Shown here piece by piece: positions 17,181 to 24,392 of a stretch of 53,107 nucleotides of DNA; within the stretch, counting starts at the first letter, position 1, and each line of letters begins with the position of its first letter. The notes under the pieces were generated by a model. It did not search any database, had not been told where the DNA came from, and saw only the letters and a list, made by a program, of their open reading frames with translations. Source of the stretch: UBA6016 sp041915365. GTDB taxonomy: Bacteria > Campylobacterota > Campylobacteria > Campylobacterales > UBA6016. A program made the translations under genes and the position numbers. Location: assembly GCA_041915365.1 (NCBI GenBank), contig JAYSBP010000015.1:1-53107 (forward strand), given 5' to 3'.

Positions 17181-19959
17181 AGTTTGCTACTTTTTCTTTT
17201 GTCTCAGGTGCAGATAGCGGTTTTGTCGAAATACTAACCCTATCATCGGCAACACCATAAGAGACAAGTAGTTTTTTTACCGCAGCCATTCTAGCACTAG
17301 CTAGTCCCTGCATCTGCTCCTCTGCCGCAATTATGTGAGAGATAATTAAGGTTTTCATATCTCTAGCCGACAGCGACTTCTCGGCTCCAAAAAAATTCTT
17401 TGGCTTTGGGAACTTCTCATCTTTGTACGCAAGTTTTAGATATTTCTCGTATTCCGCTTCCGTTACCGGCGTTGGATTTTTGCTCTTTTGATCTTTTGCC
17501 TTTGCGGCTAGTAGACGTTTTTCAAACTCTTTTTGCTTGTAACCATCCACGTCCGTCGCAGCGTCCACAAAGCCAGTAAGCGTCGCTTTTAGGGACGGTT
17601 TTTTATTGATTATCTCTGCCGTTTTTTTGAGTTTTTCACTTTGCGCATCACTAATTGCCGAGCTTCCTGGCTCAAATACGACGTAGCTTAGCTCATCTCC
17701 TCCACCAAACATAGACGCAAGAGCACTAAACGGCGATTTTATTATTTTTACGACAAGCTGTTTGATTAGCTTCCAAATTACGGCGCCGCTTTTGATTTCA
17801 GGGTCATCAAGGCTTCCTTGCACCGGCAGCTCTATATCTATATTACCTTTATCATCTTTTAGTATTGCAAGAGCCAGATTGTAAGGCAGCCTCACGGCAC
17901 CCTCGGACGCCACCTCTTCACCTAGATTAAACCCGAAAAGCGATATTTTATTTTCGGCCGATAGTTTACGACCGAGCACGGTATAGCTAAGCTCCAGCCC
18001 TAGGTTGCCGCTATCTATCTTTTGCCCGATAAATTTCTCCGTATAAGGGGTAAATTGGTTCATAGCTATGTCAATCGTCTTGGCCTTCAATATAAGCGAA
18101 AAGTTTTCCTTATCAGGCACCACATTGCCGTCTATCGCAATATGTCCGTATACTCCGCTGTTTGCCTTCAGCTCGATACGAGCGGAGCGGTTTTTGTCAA
18201 GTGCAAGAGTACCTATGCTACCCGTGATACCTGTTAGCGAAGTCTTAAATTTATTTTTCAAAGACCTATCTTCAAAGTCAACCATACCACCTTGCAGAGT
18301 AAAAGTATCCAAAGACAAAGATAGCTTTTTTGAAGGTTGTGAGGCTTTTGTATCGTTAACCTCTTTCGTATCTTTTGTTTTAAAGTGTCTTGCGATGTTG
18401 AGTGACTTATTTTCATCTATTTTTAGATTCGCATAAAATCCACTAAGAGCTGCTCCGCCGATATTCGTATCGAGAGCAGGATATGAGGTATTGATATTTT
18501 TGACGCTTAAGGTGTCAAAAGATATGAGTCTTGAATTTCTCTTGTCCGTATAAAGTCCAAATTTTCGCACATCCAAAAATCCGTCTTTTACGCTAGCCGT
18601 AGGCTTATCACCGCCAAACAAAGCTTCAAATTTACACCCCGTATCCACGTCGCCACTGTACATTCTAAGGGTCGGCGGTAAAAATCCAAGTTTGTCTACC
18701 GTAGTCAAAGGGAGTTTTGTTAGCTTTATATCACCTTTTGCTTTTTTGCTAATTGGCAGGGCTTCGCCCAAAAGCTCAATGCCACCCTCGGTTGTATCGG
18801 CTTTTATCGCTATTTTTATCGCTTCATCTTTTGTTGTTTGGATATTTTTAAGGTCAATATTAAATGAATTTACATCAATTTTATAGGCTCTTTTGCCGAC
18901 AAAAAGCTCATCTTCATAGTGCGCCTTCCCTTCAAGGCTAACGCTTGCCACATAGACGCTCCAAGGTTTTGACTCTTTTTTTGTCTCTGCTTTTTGCTCG
19001 CTTTTTGGTGTGTTCTTTGGTTTTTTATAGGCTACGTCAATCCCTTTCGCATCGACAGACTCTACTCTTAATTCATTTTGCGGCAATACGACTTTTATTT
19101 TTTTGACATCCAAAACCCCACACTCTACTTTTGCGTCTTTTGTGGACAGTGAACTATTTTTTAGTTTTACGTTTGCCTCGAGGGATAGTTTGTTCGTCAA
19201 CGCTTTTTCAAAGTCAGCTTTGACATCAAAATCTAATTTACCGTTTATATCTGAGAGTGCAAAACCTTGCGGCAAAAAGCTATTGGCAACAGATATATCA
19301 AAGTCATTTATGCTCAAAGAAATAGAGCTTTTGAGGTCTTTTGCCAGTGGGCGACTTTTTGCACTAAAAGCGAAAGGCGAGCCATTTAGTACCCCTTTTA
19401 TGCTCGGAGTCGTATAAATGTCTACATCATGCGGCACGGTAGAGACGAACGGAAGCGCAATATCGGTCTTGCTAAGCTCAAACTTGCGCCCTAGCACGTC
19501 ATCTTCATAGGTAATATTTGTATTTTTGAGATTTATGTTGTTTAGCGAGAAATAAAAAGGGTCTGTTTTTTTTGCTTCTTCTTTTTTTGGAGGGAAAATT
19601 TTTTGGAAGTTAAATGTTTTGTTACTATCTCTCTGGATAAATAGCTTTAGCCCATCTATCGTTATTTCGTCGACTATAAATGCTCTATTTGAAACACTAT
19701 AATAGCTAAAGTCAAAATCTAAAGAATCAAAAGAGACAAGCGGCTTATTATCGTATCTAAGCCCAAAACCTTCGATATGCGCCTTTGCGCTTAGAGGCTC
19801 GAAGTTTATCTTTTTGACATCGAGAGTTACCCCATATTCGGCCAGCTTTTTATCGGCCACATACTTAACTGCCACCGGAAGCGCAAAAAACAAAATCGCA
19901 TAAAAGCTCATAAGCGTAAAAAGCGATTTCGCAAAAAAATTTGATTTGTTTTTTAGCAT
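17152..19959 (-). CDS. AsmA/DUF748-family envelope protein with OmpA-like C-terminus
   Basis: The 935-residue protein has one N-terminal membrane segment (LFTLMSFYAILFFALPVAV), a long periplasmic region of repeated beta-rich AsmA/DUF748 type (for example INNINLKNTNITYEDDVLGRK-like strands), and a C-terminal part with VVFEPGSSAISDAQSEKLKKTAEIINKKP, which resembles an OmpA-type peptidoglycan-binding domain. AsmA relatives bridge inner and outer membrane and are linked to lipid transport. Start ATG 19959 is preferred because GGAGG lies 6 nt upstream; an upstream TTG at 19971 is part of that site. It follows tonB on the same strand. Confidence 0.85.
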   Translation of the reverse strand: MLKNKSNFFAKSLFTLMSFYAILFFALPVAVKYVADKKLAEYGVTLDVKKINFEPLSAKAHIEGFGLRYDNKPLVSFDSLDFDFSYYSVSNRAFIVDEITIDGLKLFIQRDSNKTFNFQKIFPPKKEEAKKTDPFYFSLNNINLKNTNITYEDDVLGRKFELSKTDIALPFVSTVPHDVDIYTTPSIKGVLNGSPFAFSAKSRPLAKDLKSSISLSINDFDISVANSFLPQGFALSDINGKLDFDVKADFEKALTNKLSLEANVKLKNSSLSTKDAKVECGVLDVKKIKVVLPQNELRVESVDAKGIDVAYKKPKNTPKSEQKAETKKESKPWSVYVASVSLEGKAHYEDELFVGKRAYKIDVNSFNIDLKNIQTTKDEAIKIAIKADTTEGGIELLGEALPISKKAKGDIKLTKLPLTTVDKLGFLPPTLRMYSGDVDTGCKFEALFGGDKPTASVKDGFLDVRKFGLYTDKRNSRLISFDTLSVKNINTSYPALDTNIGGAALSGFYANLKIDENKSLNIARHFKTKDTKEVNDTKASQPSKKLSLSLDTFTLQGGMVDFEDRSLKNKFKTSLTGITGSIGTLALDKNRSARIELKANSGVYGHIAIDGNVVPDKENFSLILKAKTIDIAMNQFTPYTEKFIGQKIDSGNLGLELSYTVLGRKLSAENKISLFGFNLGEEVASEGAVRLPYNLALAILKDDKGNIDIELPVQGSLDDPEIKSGAVIWKLIKQLVVKIIKSPFSALASMFGGGDELSYVVFEPGSSAISDAQSEKLKKTAEIINKKPSLKATLTGFVDAATDVDGYKQKEFEKRLLAAKAKDQKSKNPTPVTEAEYEKYLKLAYKDEKFPKPKNFFGAEKSLSARDMKTLIISHIIAAEEQMQGLASARMAAVKKLLVSYGVADDRVSISTKPLSAPETKEKVANSRVEIGFAR

Positions 19960-20018
19960 GGCGGCCTCCAAGTCATTAGTGCCTTAGGTTATCGCTTTTT
20001 GCCTAAAAAATATGGTGA

Positions 20019-20699
20019 TTAAGTGGATTTGAACTCTATCCCTATAACTACTTTTATACCATCTTGCGGTGGTGTAGAAAACGGCACGGAGTCTTCTACC
20101 GTAGCTAGCGCTTGCCTATCAAGAATAGAATACCCGCTACTTTTTACTATTTTTAGGGAGCCGTCAATTACCCTCCCGTCACTAGCCAATGAAAAAGAGA
20201 CCGTGGCAACACCCTCCAACCTAGCCTTTTTTGCAAAATGAGGATATTCTAGGCTGTCTTGCAATTTTTTCTTTATTTTTGAGAGATATTTTTTTATTTC
20301 ATCGTTATTTTCCGGCTGATTATTTTTTGCAATAGCCGCTTGTTGTTTTGTCTGTTCTTTCGAAACTTGCTCACTTTTTGGAGAAACTGGTGGCGTAGCG
20401 CTTGCATTGCTAATTTTTGTCGGCTCGGGGAGTTCATTTTTTGCGCTTAGTAGCGGCCTTTGCGGCTCTTTTTGTACTTTTCTCGGCTCGTTTTTTGGGG
20501 TGTGTTTTGGCTTTGCTATTTGCTTTTGTTCAGGCAAAGCTTCTTTTGGAGCGTCATCCAATAGGCTTACCGTTATCGGTGTATCATTTTTTGTAGGCAA
20601 AGGAGCTTTACCATCGAAATGAAAAAAATAGATAAGCGCAACAATCGATAGATGCAATGCTATAGATGTCAAAGATGAAAAAAACAAGCGTCCGTTCAT
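20019..20699 (-). CDS. tonB: TonB energy-transducing protein
   Basis: The 226-residue protein has an N-terminal membrane anchor (LTSIALHLSIVALIYFF), a Pro/Lys/Gln-rich periplasmic spacer, and a C-terminal TonB domain with YPHFAKKARLEGVATVSFSL and SSGYSILDRQALATVEDSVPF. It transmits proton-motive force to outer-membrane receptors. I chose ATG 20699 because the anchor starts right there; it lies 6 bases after the exbD stop. The operon is exbB-exbD-tonB, driven by a promoter that carries a ModE-like box, so this TonB system is probably dedicated to the divergent receptor operon. Confidence 0.93.
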   Translation of the reverse strand: MNGRLFFSSLTSIALHLSIVALIYFFHFDGKAPLPTKNDTPITVSLLDDAPKEALPEQKQIAKPKHTPKNEPRKVQKEPQRPLLSAKNELPEPTKISNASATPPVSPKSEQVSKEQTKQQAAIAKNNQPENNDEIKKYLSKIKKKLQDSLEYPHFAKKARLEGVATVSFSLASDGRVIDGSLKIVKSSGYSILDRQALATVEDSVPFSTPPQDGIKVVIGIEFKST

Positions 20700-20704
20700 A
20701 AAGC

Positions 20705-21100
20705 TCACTTTTGGCTCGTATCTATCTGATACTTTGCCACACCGGCTTTTTTGCATTCGTCTATCACGGCCACCACGGATTCAAAGCTTGTTTTTGCGTC
20801 CGCTCTCAAAACGGCCGCTTTTTTACCGATTAGCACTCTTGGCAGCATATCCATAGCGATTAGAGCGCCATCGGCATAGAGTGTAGATTTTGAATCGATA
20901 GTTAGCACTATTTTATCTTTATCCTCAAGTTTGTTGTCATTTGATGAAGACGGCGGCAGCGAAACGTTTATCTTGTTTTCCGCTATCAAAGAGGCCGTCG
21001 CCATAAATATAATAAGAAGAACAAGGACGATATCTACAAACGGAGTCATATTAATCTCTGCGATTTCCCCAAGCTCCATATCCGATACTTTTGCGCTCAC
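20705..21100 (-). CDS. exbD: Biopolymer transport protein ExbD
   Basis: The 131-residue protein has a short cytoplasmic tail, one membrane helix with the proton-handling Asp (NMTPFVDIVLVLLIIFM), and a periplasmic domain ending in the usual VVAVIDECKKAGVAKYQI. It forms the TonB motor with ExbB. It overlaps exbB by 4 bp. Confidence 0.95.
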   Translation of the reverse strand: MSAKVSDMELGEIAEINMTPFVDIVLVLLIIFMATASLIAENKINVSLPPSSSNDNKLEDKDKIVLTIDSKSTLYADGALIAMDMLPRVLIGKKAAVLRADAKTSFESVVAVIDECKKAGVAKYQIDTSQK

Positions 21101-21534
21101 AGCTCGTCCGCCACAAGTAAAATTCTTCTCATTCTACGAACAAAATAATTGTATGCGGCAACACTGGGGATAGCAACAAAAAGTCCCATTGCCGTGGCAA
21201 CCAAAGCCTCAGATATCCCGCTCATCACGAGGCTAGTAGAAATCGTATTTGAAACCCCCAAAACCGCAAAAGCGTTCATAACTCCGAGTATCGTCCCAAA
21301 AAGTCCTACAAAAGGTGCATTATTGCCAAATGTCGCTAAAACACCGAGTCGTTTTTCTAGTCCAATACGAAGTTGTAACGGCGTCAAAGTGCCTATTTTT
21401 TGTTCAATTTCGTAAAAAGCAAAAAATCGCTCAATAATTATCGCAACCGAGATAAAACTCATAACAATCAAAAAATATAAAATTGGTTCAACGCCATAAG
21501 ATAAGGCATTGCTTAAAAATTTAGTCAAATCCAT
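21097..21534 (-). CDS. exbB: Biopolymer transport protein ExbB
   Basis: ATG 21534 gives a 145-residue MotA/TolQ/ExbB channel protein with three membrane segments and the signature PFVGLFGTILGVMNAF followed by SGISEALVATAMGLFVAIPSVAAYN. The frame continues upstream, but the added sequence has no family resemblance and lies in the leader. AGGA precedes the ATG by 7 nt. An approximately 150-nt 5' leader separates it from its promoter. Confidence 0.93.
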   Translation of the reverse strand: MDLTKFLSNALSYGVEPILYFLIVMSFISVAIIIERFFAFYEIEQKIGTLTPLQLRIGLEKRLGVLATFGNNAPFVGLFGTILGVMNAFAVLGVSNTISTSLVMSGISEALVATAMGLFVAIPSVAAYNYFVRRMRRILLVADEL

Positions 21535-21561
21535 AATGTGAAATTCCTGTCGTAAATATAC

Positions 21562-21590
21562 ACGGATACCGAGAAGAGAGCGGTATCCGT
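21562..21590 (-). promoter_or_regulatory. Perfect 10-bp hairpin in the exbB leader
   Basis: ACGGATACCG (21562-21571) and CGGTATCCGT (21581-21590) pair perfectly across a 9-nt loop, 28 nt upstream of the exbB start codon. A second stem, AAGCGA/TCGCTT, lies near the 5' end of the same leader (about 21642-21662). No T-tract follows, so a role in RNA stability or translation control is more likely than termination. Confidence 0.55.
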
Positions 21591-21668
21591 TAACTAAAAA
21601 GGAGTGTCTATGAAACCGGAATCCCTTGCAAAAACCGGAAACATGAAGCGACTGGCATCGCTTTGTAT

Positions 21669-21692
21669 CGTTATATATTTTTTGATACAGCG
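21669..21692. promoter_or_regulatory. ModE-like box 1 (exbB start site)
   Basis: CGTTATATA-N6-GATACAGCG, a 9-6-9 palindrome-like site. It resembles ModE operators (TATA-rich half-sites flanked by CG) and the five other copies in this locus. It covers the predicted exbB start point. Confidence 0.7.
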
Positions 21693-21694
21693 AA

Positions 21695-21723
21695 ATTTTA
21701 GCCAACAAAAAATATAATGTCAA
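21695..21723 (-). promoter_or_regulatory. Sigma-70 promoter of exbB-exbD-tonB
   Basis: On the minus strand a perfect TTGACA (21718-21723) and TAAAAT (21695-21700) are separated by 17 bp. The predicted transcription start falls inside ModE-like box 1, two bases downstream of the -10, so binding there would block transcription. Confidence 0.8.
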
Positions 21724-21755
21724 TATCCATCTGATTAAAAATTAGACACTTAAAG

Positions 21756-21779
21756 CGTTATGTATTTATATATATTTCG
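21756..21779. promoter_or_regulatory. ModE-like box 2 (between exbB and the uptake operon)
   Basis: CGTTATGTA-N6-TATATTTCG. It lies about 79 bp upstream of the likely start of the rightward operon and 87 bp from box 1, and could let bound ModE contact both promoters. Confidence 0.7.
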
Positions 21780-21818
21780 CTTCACGTTTTATTTGAAAAC
21801 AATTTTCGACGCAGACAT

Positions 21819-21842
21819 CGTTATATAGTTTTTTATATTTCG
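21819..21842. promoter_or_regulatory. ModE-like box 3 over the uptake-operon promoter
   Basis: CGTTATATA-N6-TATATTTCG, the best match of the set. The right half contains TATATT, a candidate -10 (21834-21839); 16 bp upstream is CAGACA, a weak -35. The layout parallels the modD and modE promoters, where the box also spans spacer and -10. Confidence 0.75.
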
Positions 21843-21851
21843 ATTAATATC

Positions 21852-21922
21852 AGCCGGGGCACTCCTAGTGAGGTACACGCAAAACAACCTCGGCTCTTTG
21901 TTTTTTAAAAAAGGAGCTTTAA
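21852..21922 (+). promoter_or_regulatory. Candidate structured leader RNA before the NifQ-like gene
   Basis: AGCCGGGG (21852-21859) can pair with CCTCGGCT (21888-21895; one G·U). A competing stem, GAGGT (21870-21874) with ACCTC (21887-21891), uses the same 3' strand. Just downstream GCTC (21893-21896) can pair with GAGC, part of the AAAAAAGGAGC ribosome site, so the first stem and ribosome-site sequestration are also mutually exclusive. This resembles a translational switch. No known riboswitch class is recognised; it could be fortuitous. Confidence 0.35.
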
Positions 21923-21925
21923 AAG

Positions 21926-22342
21926 ATGTCTGATGAGATCATAGAAAATAAATTCGTCTCGTATCCAAAATTTTTCGTAAAAGTTGACCCAGACTGCGAA
22001 ACGGTAATTTTTGATTGTATTCAAAAAGAACAAAGAAAACAATCGTGCAAAAAAAGTAAAACTGGTGATGAAGAGCTGGAAAATAGAGTGTTTTCTTGTC
22101 TTATCTCGTATGCAACAAAATCAAAAAACGCCGAAGAAAAAGCTCGTATGCTGGCGTCAAACTGCATCAAGCAAGATACGCACTTTAAGTATTTAGGTTT
22201 TTTGGACAAAGAGTCACTTGATGGCTATATGTCGCAAAATTTCGCCCCGCTGTGTGCGGTAAAACAAAAAACAGTCGGCTGGAAGCGCTTTTTACTTGAT
22301 GCCGGAGCCGTATACGACAAATCAAAAGGAGAATATAAATGA
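21926..22342 (+). CDS. NifQ-like protein lacking the C-terminal Cys cluster
   Basis: The 138-residue protein aligns by eye with the central part of NifQ: ARMLASNCI, then HFKYLGFLDKESLDGYM, FAPLC and GWKRFLLD correspond to the NifQ pattern IIAxxC...LGLxxRxELxxLM...FPxL...WKKFxY. NifQ carries molybdenum to nitrogenase cofactor assembly, and its C-terminal C-x4-C-x2-C-x5-C motif is absent here; instead several cysteines occur in the N-terminal half. It heads the ModE-boxed operon and overlaps the first TonB receptor by 4 bp. A molybdenum-handling role is inferred; the match is from memory, not from a search. Confidence 0.5.
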   Translation: MSDEIIENKFVSYPKFFVKVDPDCETVIFDCIQKEQRKQSCKKSKTGDEELENRVFSCLISYATKSKNAEEKARMLASNCIKQDTHFKYLGFLDKESLDGYMSQNFAPLCAVKQKTVGWKRFLLDAGAVYDKSKGEYK

Positions 22343-24381
22343 ATAAAAAAATTTGCATCATTAGCCTAGCGGCAGCCAGTACTATATATGCGGCAGATAG
22401 TTACAAACTAGACAATATCGGGGTTGAGTACGTACAGCCAAAACAAGAACTAGCGTCAGATGTGTTAAAAGTAACGGTTTTGCCGGATGAGTCATCACAA
22501 ACACTATCGACAGTGTTAAAAAATGAACCATTTGTGCAAACAAGGGGTGCCGGAAGCTTTGGCAGTGAAATATACATAAGAGGCAGGGGGCTTAACGGTG
22601 TTCCAGTTTATTATGGCGGGATGCAAATAAATCAAGCTCATGGGGACTCAACAAATATCATATCTTTGGCGGATGTTGACTCTATAGAGGTGACAAGAGG
22701 ACCTGCTGGCGCAGAACTTGGAAATCACGGCACTACCGGCGCCGTCATTATCAAAGATAAAAAACCTGTATTTTTAAATAAAGACGGTTATGAGGTTGGC
22801 GGACAAGCTTCTTATTCTCAGTCAGTCGGCGCCTTGAGTGCGCAGCAAGGTAGTTTCAAGGCGGAACTAACTTCAAAAGATATATATATTGGCGTATACG
22901 GCTCGCAGGCATATAGCGGGGCATACAAAAATGGGGATGGAACGGAAGTCAAACACTCAGACGAGGATAGACAAAACGGCGGAATCAAGCTTGGCGTGAA
23001 TCTAAAAGATAAAGGCACTTTGGTATTTAAAGTAGAAAGAAGTATCGCAAATGCCGCAGATGCATCTAGCAGAACAAAAGTGGGCAACACATACTCATTC
23101 ACCGACAAACCAGATAATACGCTTGATTATTATATGCTTAGGTATGAAATAGACAAACTTGGAATACTCGATAAGCTAACTGCGGAAGCTTTTTATGCCG
23201 ATGCAAAATACAACATTTTTACGGAATATGAATCAGCAAGCCCAGTTTATATTAGCGCCGCAGCAAATACAAAACAACTTTTTAGAAAATCCGATACTGG
23301 CGGCGGCAAAATAGAAGCATTCAAAGCTCTTGACGACCACGCCCTAAAAGCATCGCTTACATATCAACACACCAACATATCAAACGGGCTTAGAAACTAT
23401 ACGGCCTCACACACATGGAGCCAGTGGACAAATGCTCCTGGTATCAAGGGTGGAAATGAAGACTCTAGACTATTTGCCATCTCAGACTCAATCACAAAAG
23501 GGGCAAACAAAATAGAGCTTGCGGCAAGCTATGAAAACGTAAAAAGAGAGATAATATCAAATGTTGCCACCAATGCGTGGGTAAGTGCAAAAAAAGACAC
23601 CGACAAAACTGATTCACTGCTAAGCTTTAGCGCAAAATACGGCTACGAGCTTTCAAAGGCTTTCGTTCCGTATGCCAAAATCTCAAAAAATGAACGTCTG
23701 CCATACTTCAATGAAACATACGGCAATACGCCAAACGGCACGCAAATACCAAATCAAGACTTGAAAAACGAGAAAGTCTGGAATTATGAGCTTGGCTTTG
23801 ACGGCAAAATTGGCGCGGCAAGCTATGGGGCATCGACTTACTATAGTAAATACAAAGACTATGTCGAACTTCAACTAACCGGCGTCACAGTATCCGGAAC
23901 GCCTCAAAAACAATACAAAAATCTAGACAGCGCAACAATATACGGTTTTGAGGCCTGGGGCGAATACAACGTATGGCAAGACTATAGCATAGGTGGAACA
24001 TTCAACTATACATACGGCAAAAATGAAGACATCAATGCTCCACTTGCGTACATATCACCGGCCATCGGCAGTGTAAAAATTTCCAAAAAATCGGCAAAAA
24101 TCGGTGTCTTTGGAGAGATAGAGCAAGTATTTGCCGCAACTCAAAGCAGAATCTCAAGTGCAGCAGGCGAAACAAGCACTTCCGGATATGGTGTTACAAA
24201 TATGAACGTAGGGTATAAATTTGCAAATCTATCATTCGTAAAAGAACCTAGCCTAAAACTAGAGGTAAACAATCTCTTCAATAAAAACTATCGAATGCAC
24301 CTTACGACACCATCAACAAGTCTTGTCAGAGCGGAAGAGCCTGGAATGTACGCAATCGCAAGCCTAAGCGCTAAGTTTTAA
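22339..24381 (+). CDS. TonB-dependent outer-membrane receptor 1
   Basis: The 680-residue protein has a signal peptide (to about residue 19), a plug with IYIRGRGLNGVPVYYGGMQIN and VDSIEVTRGPAGAELGNHGTTGAVIIK, and a C-terminal beta-barrel ending in a Phe (AIASLSAKF). The short segment YKLDNIGVEYV after the signal may act as TonB box. AAAGGAG precedes the start. Position behind ModE-like boxes and ahead of a FecCD-type ABC importer suggests import of a molybdenum or tungsten chelate rather than iron; that is inference. Confidence 0.9.
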   Translation: MNKKICIISLAAASTIYAADSYKLDNIGVEYVQPKQELASDVLKVTVLPDESSQTLSTVLKNEPFVQTRGAGSFGSEIYIRGRGLNGVPVYYGGMQINQAHGDSTNIISLADVDSIEVTRGPAGAELGNHGTTGAVIIKDKKPVFLNKDGYEVGGQASYSQSVGALSAQQGSFKAELTSKDIYIGVYGSQAYSGAYKNGDGTEVKHSDEDRQNGGIKLGVNLKDKGTLVFKVERSIANAADASSRTKVGNTYSFTDKPDNTLDYYMLRYEIDKLGILDKLTAEAFYADAKYNIFTEYESASPVYISAAANTKQLFRKSDTGGGKIEAFKALDDHALKASLTYQHTNISNGLRNYTASHTWSQWTNAPGIKGGNEDSRLFAISDSITKGANKIELAASYENVKREIISNVATNAWVSAKKDTDKTDSLLSFSAKYGYELSKAFVPYAKISKNERLPYFNETYGNTPNGTQIPNQDLKNEKVWNYELGFDGKIGAASYGASTYYSKYKDYVELQLTGVTVSGTPQKQYKNLDSATIYGFEAWGEYNVWQDYSIGGTFNYTYGKNEDINAPLAYISPAIGSVKISKKSAKIGVFGEIEQVFAATQSRISSAAGETSTSGYGVTNMNVGYKFANLSFVKEPSLKLEVNNLFNKNYRMHLTTPSTSLVRAEEPGMYAIASLSAKF

Positions 24382-24392
24382 TGGAGAGCATA

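Noticed and set aside
21535..21723. Long N-terminal extension of ExbB up to 21723
   Set aside because: The added residues do not resemble ExbB, and a strong promoter at 21695-21723 places this stretch in the 5' leader.
21852..21895. c-di-GMP (GEMM) or Moco riboswitch in the uptake leader
   Set aside because: A short CACGCAAA stretch recalls GEMM, but the other conserved segments and the two-helix layout are missing, and the leader is too short for Moco RNA.
24381..24392. ATG 24381 as start of receptor 2
   Set aside because: It forms part of the GGAGAG ribosome site for ATG 24393, where a typical signal peptide begins.
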